64,000 bases of DNA from Chitinophaga skermanii (GTDB lineage: Bacteria; Bacteroidota; Bacteroidia; Chitinophagales; Chitinophagaceae): assembly GCF_003259335.1 (NCBI RefSeq), contig NZ_QLLL01000002.1:434001-498000 (forward strand). The letters run 5' to 3'. Each line of letters starts with the position of its first letter. Position 1 is the stretch's first letter. The position numbers were made by a program, and so were the translations under genes. The notes below the pieces were generated by a model. It had not been told where the DNA came from. It was given only the letters and a program-made list of their open reading frames with translations, and did no database searches. Shown here piece after piece: positions 10,076 to 18,086 of this stretch.

Positions 10076-11503
10076 ATGGAAAGAAGACATTTTTTACAGC
10101 AGGCCTTATTCACGGGCGCTGCATTGTCGGTATCGAAAATTGGATTATCGGCTATAATGCCGGGTAGCGACTTCCCCGTAGTACGCATTCCCGAGGCACA
10201 ACGTAAATTTAAAAGTAAAGCAGTAGAACAAACAATTGCCCAAGTAAAGAAAAACATCGGCAACAAAGAAATCGCATGGTTATTTGAAAATTGTTTCCCT
10301 AACACGCTTGATACCACCGTTGATTTTGAAATCATCGATGGCAAACCCGATACTTACGTTATTACAGGCGACATCGACGCGATGTGGCTCCGCGATTCAT
10401 CCGCGCAAGTGTGGCCATATTTGCCGCTCACAAAAGACGATAAAGACTTACAACAAATGATTCGCGGCGTCATTCACCGCCAAGCGAAATTCATCATACT
10501 CGATCCTTATGCGAATGCATTTTATAAAGACTTGAACAAAGTGAGCGAGTGGAAGCATACCGATATCACCACCATGAAACCCGGTATCCACGAGCGCAAA
10601 TGGGAGATCGACAGCTTGTGTTACCCGATCCGTTTAGCCCATGGCTATTGGAAAGAAACAGGTGATACATCTGCCTTCGATGCCGAGTTTGTAGAAGCGA
10701 TGCACCTCATCATCAAAACGTTTACAGAACAACAACGCTTCGATGGTAAAGGCCCGTATTCGTTCCAAAGAACCACCGCATGGGCTACCGACGGTGTACC
10801 AATGGCAGGTTACGGTTACCCAGCACGCCCGAACGGTTTGATATGTTCTATGTTCCGCCCGAGTGATGATGCTACTGTATTCCCTTACTTGATTCCATCT
10901 AACTTCTTTGCTTTAACCAGTTTGAAGCAATTACAAGAAATGGGTAAATCTATTGCGGCGATGAAATCGTTAGTAGCACCGGCTGCGGCTTTAGCTACTT
11001 CCGTAGAAAGAGCGTTGAATACGTATGCCACTTTCAAACACGATACGTACGGCACTATGTACGCTTTTGAAACGAATGGTTTTGGTAGTGTAAACTTGAT
11101 GGATGATGCGAATATACCATCGTTGTTATCGTTGCCTTATTTGGGTGCCATGAAGCAGAGTGATCCTATTTACCAGAATACGCGTCGTTACGTGTTATCG
11201 CCAGACAATCCATTCTTCTTCAAAGGTAAATTTGGCGAAGGTATTGGCGGTCCGCACATTGGGTTGGATATGATTTGGCCGATGAGTATTGTTATGCGTG
11301 GCTTAACAAGCAGCAACGATAGCGAGATCAAATGGTGTATTGAAACGTTGCAAAAAACGCATGGCGGTACGGGTTTCATGCATGAATCTTACCACAAAGA
11401 TGATCCAACGAACTTCACCCGTAAATGGTTCGCATGGTCGAATACGATTTTTGGTGAATTCATTTTGAAAACATACCACAAGAAGCCGGCTTTACTGTCG
11501 TAA
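10076..11503 (+). CDS. GH125 exo-alpha-1,6-mannosidase, Tat-exported
   Basis: Inverting exo-alpha-1,6-mannosidase of family GH125, acting on N-glycan core or yeast-type mannan. The N-terminus (MERRHFLQQALFTGAALS) has the twin-arginine pattern RRxFLQ and a short hydrophobic stretch, so export folded through Tat is likely. Landmarks: GDIDAMWLRDSSAQVWPY near residue 98, QAKFIILDPYANAF near 137, WEIDSLCYPIRLA near 180, DDATVFPYLIPSN near 264, and IGLDMIWPMSI near 397. The length of 475 matches the family. It complements the GH92 and GH29 enzymes at the window start but is a separate transcription unit. A terminator follows immediately. Confidence 0.95.
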   Translation: MERRHFLQQALFTGAALSVSKIGLSAIMPGSDFPVVRIPEAQRKFKSKAVEQTIAQVKKNIGNKEIAWLFENCFPNTLDTTVDFEIIDGKPDTYVITGDIDAMWLRDSSAQVWPYLPLTKDDKDLQQMIRGVIHRQAKFIILDPYANAFYKDLNKVSEWKHTDITTMKPGIHERKWEIDSLCYPIRLAHGYWKETGDTSAFDAEFVEAMHLIIKTFTEQQRFDGKGPYSFQRTTAWATDGVPMAGYGYPARPNGLICSMFRPSDDATVFPYLIPSNFFALTSLKQLQEMGKSIAAMKSLVAPAAALATSVERALNTYATFKHDTYGTMYAFETNGFGSVNLMDDANIPSLLSLPYLGAMKQSDPIYQNTRRYVLSPDNPFFFKGKFGEGIGGPHIGLDMIWPMSIVMRGLTSSNDSEIKWCIETLQKTHGGTGFMHESYHKDDPTNFTRKWFAWSNTIFGEFILKTYHKKPALLS

Positions 11504-11529
11504 GTAAACTGGTATACAATATTTTTGGA

Positions 11530-11567
11530 AAGGTCGTCTCTCTTGTAGAGATGACCTTTTTGTGTTT
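11530..11567 (+). terminator. Rho-independent terminator after GH125
   Basis: A 12-bp stem AAGGTCGTCTCT / AGAGATGACCTT (one G-U pair) with a 5-base loop is followed by TTTTTGTGTTTT. Confidence 0.92.
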
Positions 11568-11655
11568 TACAAGGTAATTACCAGGTGACAGTCGACTGAA
11601 AGCTTACTTGCACCCGGTAAAACCAAGCATTTGATAAGGTTTTTGTCGACAAAAG

Positions 11656-11763
11656 GTTGGGAAATAGTCGGAACGACCCGCGTCAATACTGGGGTTGTGT
11701 CGGTAAAAGTCGGAAAAGAGTCGGAGAAAACTTTGCAAATGCCCGAAAACACTGGGGTTCTTA
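11656..11763. repeat. Degenerate tandem repeat with 10-11 bp period (GTCGG type)
   Basis: Successive units can be read with an 11-base (sometimes 10-base) step: GTTGGGAAATA, GTCGGAACGAC, CCGCGTCAATA, CTGGGGTTGT, GTCGGTAAAA, GTCGGAAAAGA, GTCGGAGAAAA and further decayed units to 11763. The period is not a multiple of three and frames are broken, so this is not coding. It lies in the convergent gap after GH125, beyond its terminator. Confidence 0.65.
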
Positions 11764-11891
11764 CTTTGTACTTACTGCGGTGAATGTCTTATAAATTTGG
11801 CAACCAGGGGAATAGAGCATTTGGGTTGGTGTGCATAGATTGAGAAACAGCCCACTTAAAAGTGCGATTACGACAAATCTAATCGACTACT

Positions 11892-12086
11892 AAGTGATTT
11901 CCAAGTGTTTCAAAGGGAGGTATAAGTCTTGCCGGCTATTTTCTAAGGCAGTTTAAAGGCATTTCAAAGGCTTTTCAAAGGCAAGTCAAAGGCAGGTTAA
12001 AGTCTTTCAAAGGGTCCCCTTAGTGTTTTCAAGGGTTTCAGCCGATTTTCAAAGGGTTTTCAAAGGGTCGTCAAAGGCTTTTGTAT
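11892..12086. repeat. Degenerate tandem repeat with 11-bp period (GGCTTTTCAAA type), about 18 units
   Basis: The stretch can be cut into 18 consecutive units, nearly all of 11 bases (three of 10). The best preserved are GGCATTTCAAA, GGCTTTTCAAA, GGCAAGTCAAA, GGCAGGTTAAA, GGGTTTTCAAA and GGGTCGTCAAA. Units at the left end have drifted to AAGTGTTTCAA and CTATTTTCTAA. I see no inverted repeats flanking it and no open frame through it. Together with 11656-11763 it fills much of the 792-base gap 11504-12295; the rest of the gap holds only the two terminators. Confidence 0.85.
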
Positions 12087-12213
12087 TGAAGTAATTGGGG
12101 ATCAATTAGTTAAAAAACGAAAGGATTTTAAGGCTTTTTTAGCATCAAAAAAATCGTTTCGAACAATGAATAACAACAGGTCAAATTACCGCTTTATTTC
12201 GCCTTAAAACATG

Positions 12214-12247
12214 CAAAAAAGGCCATCTCTTATAAAAGAGACAGCCT
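12214..12247 (-). terminator. Terminator of the gene at 12296-13201
   Basis: Read on the minus strand, an imperfect hairpin (AGGCTGTCTCTT ... AAGAGATGGCCT) is followed by TTTTTTGC. It lies about 50 bases past the stop codon. Confidence 0.8.
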
Positions 12248-12295
12248 ACTGTTTTGTGTAAGGTATTGACATTAAAAAAAGCCGGTGTTATATGT

Positions 12296-13201
12296 TTACC
12301 ATTCGCGCCATTCCCAGGTGATATCGAGGGAGCGTTCGAGTTGCAGGCCGGTGAGGCGTACCGCATCGTTTACGAATAGAATTAGTTCTTCGCGTTCACG
12401 GTTATCGATTAAGCAATCGTATTTACGACTGAGTTTATTCAAATTATTGATCGTTTTTTTCACCGCATTGTATACGCCGAGTGCTTTTTGTTCTTTACAT
12501 GCTTGGTGTAAAGCATCGATAAATTTCTCGAGAATAGTGGCCGTTTCACGGATATTTTTCTGCGTGAAGGTTGGATCGCCTTCATTCATACGGAGTACCC
12601 AGGAAAGCGTTGGATTAACCACTTTCATGGATTCAAGTTCTTTATAATGATGTGTATGAAGGTGTAAGTTTTGTGGGCGAATCATTTTTTGCATGTCAAC
12701 GCCTTTGCTGTTGTTTTTATTAACCAGCACAACGCGGAACCACAATAATGATTCATTTTCATCGAGGGCGGTTAATACTTCGTATTCACCGAGTAAAAAC
12801 CACCAGCCGTATTTAAAGCTGCCTGTGTTTTGTTTAAGGTATTGTTTGCGTTTAAGTTTAACACAAATAGTAGCCCCCTGTTCGCCGTATAATAATTTAA
12901 ACGGTAAGGATACATTCGCATCCTTTTGCAAGCGGGTGAAATTACGATCGAAGGTGACGGCGGTTAACACTAGTTCATCTTGTTTGGCACTAAAGGTAGA
13001 TTTAGGTGAACCATGATGCACCATAAACTTTTCCTTCGCTTGAAATTCCAAGTGAACGCCTAATGTTTTATTACTTACATCTACCGCGATGGTGCCATTG
13101 TCTTCCGGTCGCTCGTTGATCGCTAATGCCCTTAAAACGCCGTCGAAGGCTGGGTCGTAAACAGAATGCCCCAATAAACTAGGGAGTTGTTCTAAGTTCA
13201 T
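12296..13201 (-). CDS. Hypothetical protein, 301 aa
   Basis: I do not recognise this protein. It has no signal peptide and no membrane helix, so it should be cytoplasmic. The first half (about residues 1-165) reads as mixed beta strands and is rich in Lys and Phe; the second half (about 195-301) is mainly helical, with charged stretches (ETATILEKFIDALHQACKEQ; KLSRKYDCLIDNREREELIL). It ends WEWREW. It is a single-gene unit with its own terminator at 12214-12247, and its upstream neighbour on the same strand is an alpha/beta hydrolase 128 bases away. The 11-bp repeat array lies just beyond its terminator. The codon pattern looks ordinary for the window, which supports a real gene. Confidence 0.8.
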   Translation of the reverse strand: MNLEQLPSLLGHSVYDPAFDGVLRALAINERPEDNGTIAVDVSNKTLGVHLEFQAKEKFMVHHGSPKSTFSAKQDELVLTAVTFDRNFTRLQKDANVSLPFKLLYGEQGATICVKLKRKQYLKQNTGSFKYGWWFLLGEYEVLTALDENESLLWFRVVLVNKNNSKGVDMQKMIRPQNLHLHTHHYKELESMKVVNPTLSWVLRMNEGDPTFTQKNIRETATILEKFIDALHQACKEQKALGVYNAVKKTINNLNKLSRKYDCLIDNREREELILFVNDAVRLTGLQLERSLDITWEWREW

Positions 13202-13328
13202 AGGTGTATCGGTGTAATGGATTAATCTTCGGATGCCTATTCGGTGGCATCATTACATACATAGGTGATTCGTACCCAAAAGATAGGGATAATATGTAAA
13301 TTAAACAAATATATTATATAAAAAAGTA

Positions 13329-14045
13329 CTACAAAGCAAGCTTTTGCATGGCTTTTACATCGTTCATCCATTGATTTATAAGGGTTAATAACAACCCATT
13401 ATTGACCTTCTCAAATTTGTGAACGGTGCCTGGCAAGGCGGCAAATGATCCATTTTGGAGTGCCCGGAAGGCCGCGATCGATTCTTCGAGGTTCACCATT
13501 TGGTCGTGATCGCCCACCATGATGCGTATGGGTATTTTTACTTGGGGAAGGGTGGATGGGGTAAGTAAAGGGTGATGACCAAGGGCTAGCATTAACAAAG
13601 CCGTATTGCTGAGCAAGTTGCGCCATTGTTCGCCATGGAGTACCCGCAAGTGATCGACAAAAGCCGGTGCTTTGGCCATGAGGAATTCTGCATCGAGGCT
13701 TTTCACCTCTTTTGCGGCGGATTGGGGATTCCAATCGAACTTAGTACCAAGGGTTTGAATGCTGGCGATTTTACTATCGTTTTGTAAGGCCGCGTTGAGG
13801 GCTACATAACCGCCCATGCTGTAACCGAATATGTGAATGGGATCGAGGAACTTTTCGTCGATGTAAGACAATAATTGATTTGTCAATGTTTCTATAGACA
13901 TACTTTCTTCTCCAAGGGGTTCATCACCATGACCAATAAAATTCAGTCGATGCACATTATAATGATCATGTAACGAGGTTACAATATCATCGAATTGTTT
14001 ACTGGCACCGAGTGCACCGTGGAGTAAAAGGAGCGGCATTTTCAT
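13329..14045 (-). CDS. Alpha/beta-fold hydrolase
   Basis: Serine hydrolase of the alpha/beta fold; the substrate is unknown. It opens directly with the oxyanion-hole strand (PLLLLHGALGAS, HG near residue 9). The nucleophile elbow is GYSMGGYVAL (Ser near 94), the acid is probably the Asp in MVGDHDQM near 191, and the catalytic His is in GTVHKFEKV near 218. At 238 residues it has a short lid, like small esterases of the MenH/YbfF type. ATG 14045 is used; a TTG three codons upstream is less likely. It is cytoplasmic, without a signal peptide, and appears to be transcribed alone. Confidence 0.9.
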   Translation of the reverse strand: MKMPLLLLHGALGASKQFDDIVTSLHDHYNVHRLNFIGHGDEPLGEESMSIETLTNQLLSYIDEKFLDPIHIFGYSMGGYVALNAALQNDSKIASIQTLGTKFDWNPQSAAKEVKSLDAEFLMAKAPAFVDHLRVLHGEQWRNLLSNTALLMLALGHHPLLTPSTLPQVKIPIRIMVGDHDQMVNLEESIAAFRALQNGSFAALPGTVHKFEKVNNGLLLTLINQWMNDVKAMQKLAL

Positions 14046-14254
14046 GACAAACAATTTATATTGAACAATATTACTGAATTTCTGTTTTCCACCAACAAGC
14101 TCCTACCCTATTCATTTTCAATATTTATTTTCAAAAAATAAATCCGTCTTATTCGCATTCTCGTAATTGAATATATACCCTCCTACCGACAGCTGCATTG
14201 TAAAATAGATGCGGCAATTATTAAATAATAGTTGTTAAAACTAAAATCATTCTT

Positions 14255-14956
14255 ATGACTAAAATTCTGCAAAAGCCGGAAGAGAAAGTCGCGCCCGTAA
14301 ACGACGGTTCTTTCAGTAGGCGTAAATTCCTTCGATATGCTGCCATATTCGGAGGAATCACTACAGCAGCAACGGTTGCGTGTAACAATGATACGATCTA
14401 CCCCGACAACAATATGGTAAGTTTAGGAGGTGGAGACATCGGCATATTAAACTATGCATATGCATTGGAACAATTAGAAGCAGCATTTTACTTGCGCGTA
14501 GTAGAAACGCCGTACGCGGGTATTACGGACAACGAGCGAACCTTATTAACGAGTATACGAGATCACGAGGTGGCGCATCGTGAATTTTTTAAGCGCGCCT
14601 TAACTAGTAGTGCTATACCTGCATTGGAAGTGAATTTCAGTGCGATTGATTTTTCTAAACGTGATAGTGTATTGGCCACCGCCAAGGCATTTGAAGACCT
14701 TGGTGTGTCGGCCTATAATGGAGCCGGCAGGTTAATTACATCGCCCGATTACTTGGTATTGGCGGGTAAGATTGTTTCTGTAGAAGCAAGGCATGCAGCG
14801 CTTATTAGGGATTTGATTAGCAATGGTACTTTCGCGAATGAGGAAGTGGTGACAGCTGATTTTGGATTAGAGAAAAGTAAAACCCCGAAAGAAGTGTTGG
14901 CCGTGGCAAGCGCCTTCATCAAAACACAAATCGACGCTAGTAAACTACCAAGTTAA
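14255..14956 (+). CDS. Tat-exported ferritin-like domain protein (first of pair)
   Basis: Ferritin-like four-helix protein exported to the envelope. The N-terminus has a twin-arginine motif (SRRKFLRYAA, near residue 22), a hydrophobic stretch, and a lipobox-like TVAC at about residues 43-46, so it may be a Tat lipoprotein. The helical domain shows the di-iron style pattern: YALEQLEAAFYLR, RDHEVAHREFF, AKAFEDLGVSAY and SVEARHAALI, with the expected Glu and His ligands. The role (iron binding, oxidase or structural) is not established for this family. The next gene is a paralogue 22 bases downstream, so they form an operon and may act as a hetero-oligomer (inference). Confidence 0.88.
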   Translation: MTKILQKPEEKVAPVNDGSFSRRKFLRYAAIFGGITTAATVACNNDTIYPDNNMVSLGGGDIGILNYAYALEQLEAAFYLRVVETPYAGITDNERTLLTSIRDHEVAHREFFKRALTSSAIPALEVNFSAIDFSKRDSVLATAKAFEDLGVSAYNGAGRLITSPDYLVLAGKIVSVEARHAALIRDLISNGTFANEEVVTADFGLEKSKTPKEVLAVASAFIKTQIDASKLPS

Positions 14957-14978
14957 TCTTCACCGAAAAAGTAAAGTC

Positions 14979-15815
14979 ATGAATTTACAAAACATACTCA
15001 ACGAATTCGAGAAAGCAGATCCTGAATTCTACGAAAGAACGGATACCCGCAGGCAGAGCTTAAAGAATTTTGCCGGTATTGGCGCGAAGCTTGCATTAAC
15101 AGCTATTCCTTTGGCCTTTGGGTCGTTCTTGAAAAAAGCATACGCAGGCAGTGTTGCATCGCAATCTGAAATTGCAGCTATATTGAATTATGCATTAACG
15201 CTAGAATATTTAGAAGCAGAGTTTTATCAAATTGGTCGTGATACAAGTGGCTTAGTTCCAGCAGGCCCTCCATCAGGCGCCATTAGTACCATTGCTACAC
15301 ATGAAGCTAACCACGTAAAATTCCTAAAGGCAGCCATTCCTTCTGTAGGTGGTACGCCTGTAGCGAAGCCTACGTTTGATTTTACAGCAGGCGGTTTATT
15401 TGGCAATGTATTTTCAAACTATAACACCTTCCTAGCGGTAGCGCAAACATTTGAAGATACAGGCGTAAGAGCGTATAAAGGTCGTGCTGCTGAATTAGTA
15501 GGCACCGGCGATATACTCCAAGCTGCTTTGAATATCCATTCAGTAGAAGCGCGCCATGCTTCACACATTCGCTCCATGCGCAAAGCATTAGGGGCAAGTG
15601 TACAACCATGGATTACGGGCAAAGAAACGGGTATTGGCGACGTGGTGCAAGGCAGCTATAATGGAGAAGAAAATGTAATACAAGCAAACATTGATATTTC
15701 GCAATTACCTGTAACAAATCGCACGATTGGTTTTAATTCTGCAACCGAAGCATTCGATGAAGAATTAAAACCAGAAGATGTATTGAAAATTGTGAAACCA
15801 TTTATTGTTCCATAA
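14979..15815 (+). CDS. Tat-exported ferritin-like domain protein (second of pair)
   Basis: Paralogue of the preceding gene. RRQSLKNFAGIGAKLALT (from about residue 24) looks like a twin-arginine signal ending near AYAG, with no lipobox, so this member is probably soluble in the periplasm. The ferritin-like helices carry YALTLEYLEAEFYQ, ATHEANHVKFL, AQTFEDTGVRAYKG and SVEARHASHIRSM, matching the ligand pattern of the first protein. The C-terminal 60 residues are an extension absent from the shorter partner. A strong terminator follows at 15853. Confidence 0.88.
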   Translation: MNLQNILNEFEKADPEFYERTDTRRQSLKNFAGIGAKLALTAIPLAFGSFLKKAYAGSVASQSEIAAILNYALTLEYLEAEFYQIGRDTSGLVPAGPPSGAISTIATHEANHVKFLKAAIPSVGGTPVAKPTFDFTAGGLFGNVFSNYNTFLAVAQTFEDTGVRAYKGRAAELVGTGDILQAALNIHSVEARHASHIRSMRKALGASVQPWITGKETGIGDVVQGSYNGEENVIQANIDISQLPVTNRTIGFNSATEAFDEELKPEDVLKIVKPFIVP

Positions 15816-15852
15816 TATTTTCCTACGGACTAGTTTATTATACTTAGAGAGG

Positions 15853-15890
15853 GTAGCCTGACCAGCCTTATGCTGGCGGGCTACTTTTAT
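15853..15890. terminator. Bidirectional terminator between convergent genes
   Basis: A long stem GTAGCC..CCAGC / GCTGG..GGCTAC with loop CTTAT is followed by TTTTATTTTA on the plus strand. It lies between the ferritin-like operon and the 3' end of the mannan locus. Confidence 0.88.
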
Positions 15891-15891
15891 T

Positions 15892-16935
15892 TTACCAGTG
15901 TTTCATGTGTTTAATAAAGGCCGTAAGTTCTGCTGCTATTTGTGTATGTTCTACCAAAGAAGGATGATCGTCGCACCCGGCGTGATAGCGTTTTTTAAAC
16001 GTATACGTATAGATGTTACTATCTTCCTCGTGTAAACGTTGAACAAGTGCTTGCATATTTTTTGATAAGAAGTTTGCAAGCGATGGATCGGCCATTGGAC
16101 TGTTCAATAATACGAAAGTGGACTTTGGATATTTTGAACGCATCGTACGCAAGAAATCGGCATAACGATTACTGAAAATGGTACTATCTTGTATACCATC
16201 GTTCTGGCCAAGTGCAATCGTTACTACATCGGGCTGGTATAAGTTAACATCCCAATCCAGCTTATTTTCGCGCATATTGATTTTATCGAATACCTCCGGC
16301 ATTGTAATACCGATATTACAACAACTATGCATTAAACCAATGCCAGAAACGGCCGACAATTGCCATTGTGCATGTAAGGCGCGTGCAGTTAACGGGCCAT
16401 AACTCATATAAGCATTATGTTGATCATGCCAGGCACCTTTTCCGCAAGGGATCACGCTTTGATCGCTGCCAGTACCACATGTAATACTATTACCGTAGTA
16501 CTCAATTTTACGGGATGGCTTGGGTGGTGAAGGCAAGAGTTTTTCTGCTAAGATGCCTTTGAATATGATGTAACCGATATTTCCTTCCGTGCTTTTACAT
16601 ACCGTAATATGGTGTTTGCCTTTGGGTAAATTATGTACGAATAAAGTATCTACCACTTGCTTCATTTGCACACGAATAGGTGCTTGCTGATCTATAGCGA
16701 TACTGATGTAATTGTAGTTTGCATTATATTGATGTTGATCTTCGAGAATAATGCCTACGCTTGTACCTTCAATGGTGCATTGCATATATACACCGGGCGA
16801 CCATGCTTTGGGGGCTGTTGGATCTGTAACATCTAGCCTGCCTGTGTATTGTAAATACGCATTATTGGCGGGGAAAAATTGCAGGTTGGTTTTTCCCAGC
16901 AGTAACAATAAACTTAAAATGGCTATTCTTATCAT
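15892..16935 (-). CDS. SGNH/GDSL esterase, CE2-like (carbohydrate acetylesterase)
   Basis: Predicted acetylesterase acting on decorated polysaccharide. After an N-terminal hydrophobic signal (about residues 1-18) comes a beta-sandwich domain typical of carbohydrate esterase family 2, then the SGNH domain: block I YYGNSITCGTG (Ser near 135), block III ALGQNDG near 240, and the terminal HPS block in CDDHPSLVEH near 325. The start is ATG 16935; a GTG six codons upstream is less likely. As the last gene of the mannan locus it would strip O-acetyl groups so GH26 and GH5 can cut (inference). The hairpin at 16981 separates it from GH5, so expression may be lower. Confidence 0.85.
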   Translation of the reverse strand: MIRIAILSLLLLLGKTNLQFFPANNAYLQYTGRLDVTDPTAPKAWSPGVYMQCTIEGTSVGIILEDQHQYNANYNYISIAIDQQAPIRVQMKQVVDTLFVHNLPKGKHHITVCKSTEGNIGYIIFKGILAEKLLPSPPKPSRKIEYYGNSITCGTGSDQSVIPCGKGAWHDQHNAYMSYGPLTARALHAQWQLSAVSGIGLMHSCCNIGITMPEVFDKINMRENKLDWDVNLYQPDVVTIALGQNDGIQDSTIFSNRYADFLRTMRSKYPKSTFVLLNSPMADPSLANFLSKNMQALVQRLHEEDSNIYTYTFKKRYHAGCDDHPSLVEHTQIAAELTAFIKHMKHW

Positions 16936-16980
16936 TCTCAAATTTTGATACACTTATCCTATGTTCCTTTATTTGCCAAA

Positions 16981-17001
16981 GCCCCTCTTTATAGAAGGGG
17001 C
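16981..17001 (-). terminator. Hairpin between GH5 and the CE2-like esterase
   Basis: A GCCCCT / AGGGGC stem is followed on the minus strand by TTTGGC. It is a short hairpin that may partly terminate after the GH5 gene. Confidence 0.5.
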
Positions 17002-17051
17002 GATCACAAACCCTGTTAGTCATACTTTATAAGATAACGTGCGACATGTTT

Positions 17052-18017
17052 TTACAATAAATTATAGATCGTACTAAAATAGCTACTTACACTAAATGAA
17101 GTAGCGGTGGCGTTGGTAGCCCAAGAAGGTGTAACCATATTCATATTACCACCATCGCCATTCCAGCACCAACCGAGTACTGTCCATCCTTTGGATTTGG
17201 CATAGTTGACCATGCCCGACCAGTTAGCACTACCCGCAGGTTGGTTACCAAATTCGCCCACCATGCAAGGGCGACCAGCCGACGCCAGGTCGTCTAAGTC
17301 GATGTTTTGCAGGGTGTGGTTTTTGCCTTGGTTCCAGCCATTCGGGTAAATATGTACAGATAGAATAATGTTGGTATCATTTAACTTCACGCCGCCTTGC
17401 CCCTTTACAGCGGCAGCAGCAGTAGCCGTTTCTTGGCCCCAACCGGGAATATCGATAATGATAGTACCGCTATACACTTGACGTACTGTACTAATTGCCG
17501 TATTATAAGCAGCGGCATAACTATTAGCAGTGATATTATGACTTCCCCACTCGTTCATTAAATTCACAATAAAACTTCCTGCACTGGCAAGATTCGCGTA
17601 ATTGCTTACCCACCAGCTAGCGGCGGCATTCAATTCGGTGGTGTTATCGCTGCCTAACACGGTGGATTTGTGGTAGGTGCAAATAACAGTGTACCCATTG
17701 CTCTTCGCTGCACTGATCCAGCTTTTAACTGTATTGATATTGGCAGAAGGTTCAATTTCTATCCGCACGGTTTTAATTTTTGTTTGTGCCTTCATGAGGC
17801 TCCAAGCGAAATTTACATTGCCCCCGTTGTAGTACGATGGCTGTAAGTTTACCCCGTGGCCAATACCATTTGTAAGCTCGGTACTGGGTTGTTGCGGGGG
17901 CGTTACATTCGTATTACCGGTTGTTGCTTGCTTTGAGCAAGCGAATAGAGTGAGCAGTAATGCGCATGCAAAAAATGTGGCAAACAATGGTTGCTGCTTC
18001 AAATTATGAGTGTTCAT
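17052..18017 (-). CDS. GH5 family beta-mannanase-like lipoprotein
   Basis: Endo-acting glycosidase of family GH5, closest in look to bacterial beta-mannanases (subfamily 8 type). The start is ATG 18017, giving a lipoprotein signal with lipobox LFAC near residue 27; a longer in-frame start lacks this fit. The barrel runs from GIGHGVNLQPS near 54; the acid/base Glu is in LMNEWG near 166 and the nucleophile Glu in MVGEFGNQ near 255. Aromatic residues near WNQGK and WCWNGDGG would line the cleft. It lies 69 bases after the GH26 gene in a mannan-type locus. Surface or periplasmic-face anchoring is inferred from the lipobox. Confidence 0.87.
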   Translation of the reverse strand: MNTHNLKQQPLFATFFACALLLTLFACSKQATTGNTNVTPPQQPSTELTNGIGHGVNLQPSYYNGGNVNFAWSLMKAQTKIKTVRIEIEPSANINTVKSWISAAKSNGYTVICTYHKSTVLGSDNTTELNAAASWWVSNYANLASAGSFIVNLMNEWGSHNITANSYAAAYNTAISTVRQVYSGTIIIDIPGWGQETATAAAAVKGQGGVKLNDTNIILSVHIYPNGWNQGKNHTLQNIDLDDLASAGRPCMVGEFGNQPAGSANWSGMVNYAKSKGWTVLGWCWNGDGGNMNMVTPSWATNATATSFSVSSYFSTIYNLL

Positions 18018-18086
18018 ACATGTTGTTTTTACGTGAATCAAATAAAACCCGCACGTACCTGTTGGATACATCACCATGTAGCATGA

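Noticed and set aside
11567-11752. Open frame of 61 codons on the minus strand after GH125
   Set aside because: Starts inside the first repeat block and ends at the terminator tail; no support.
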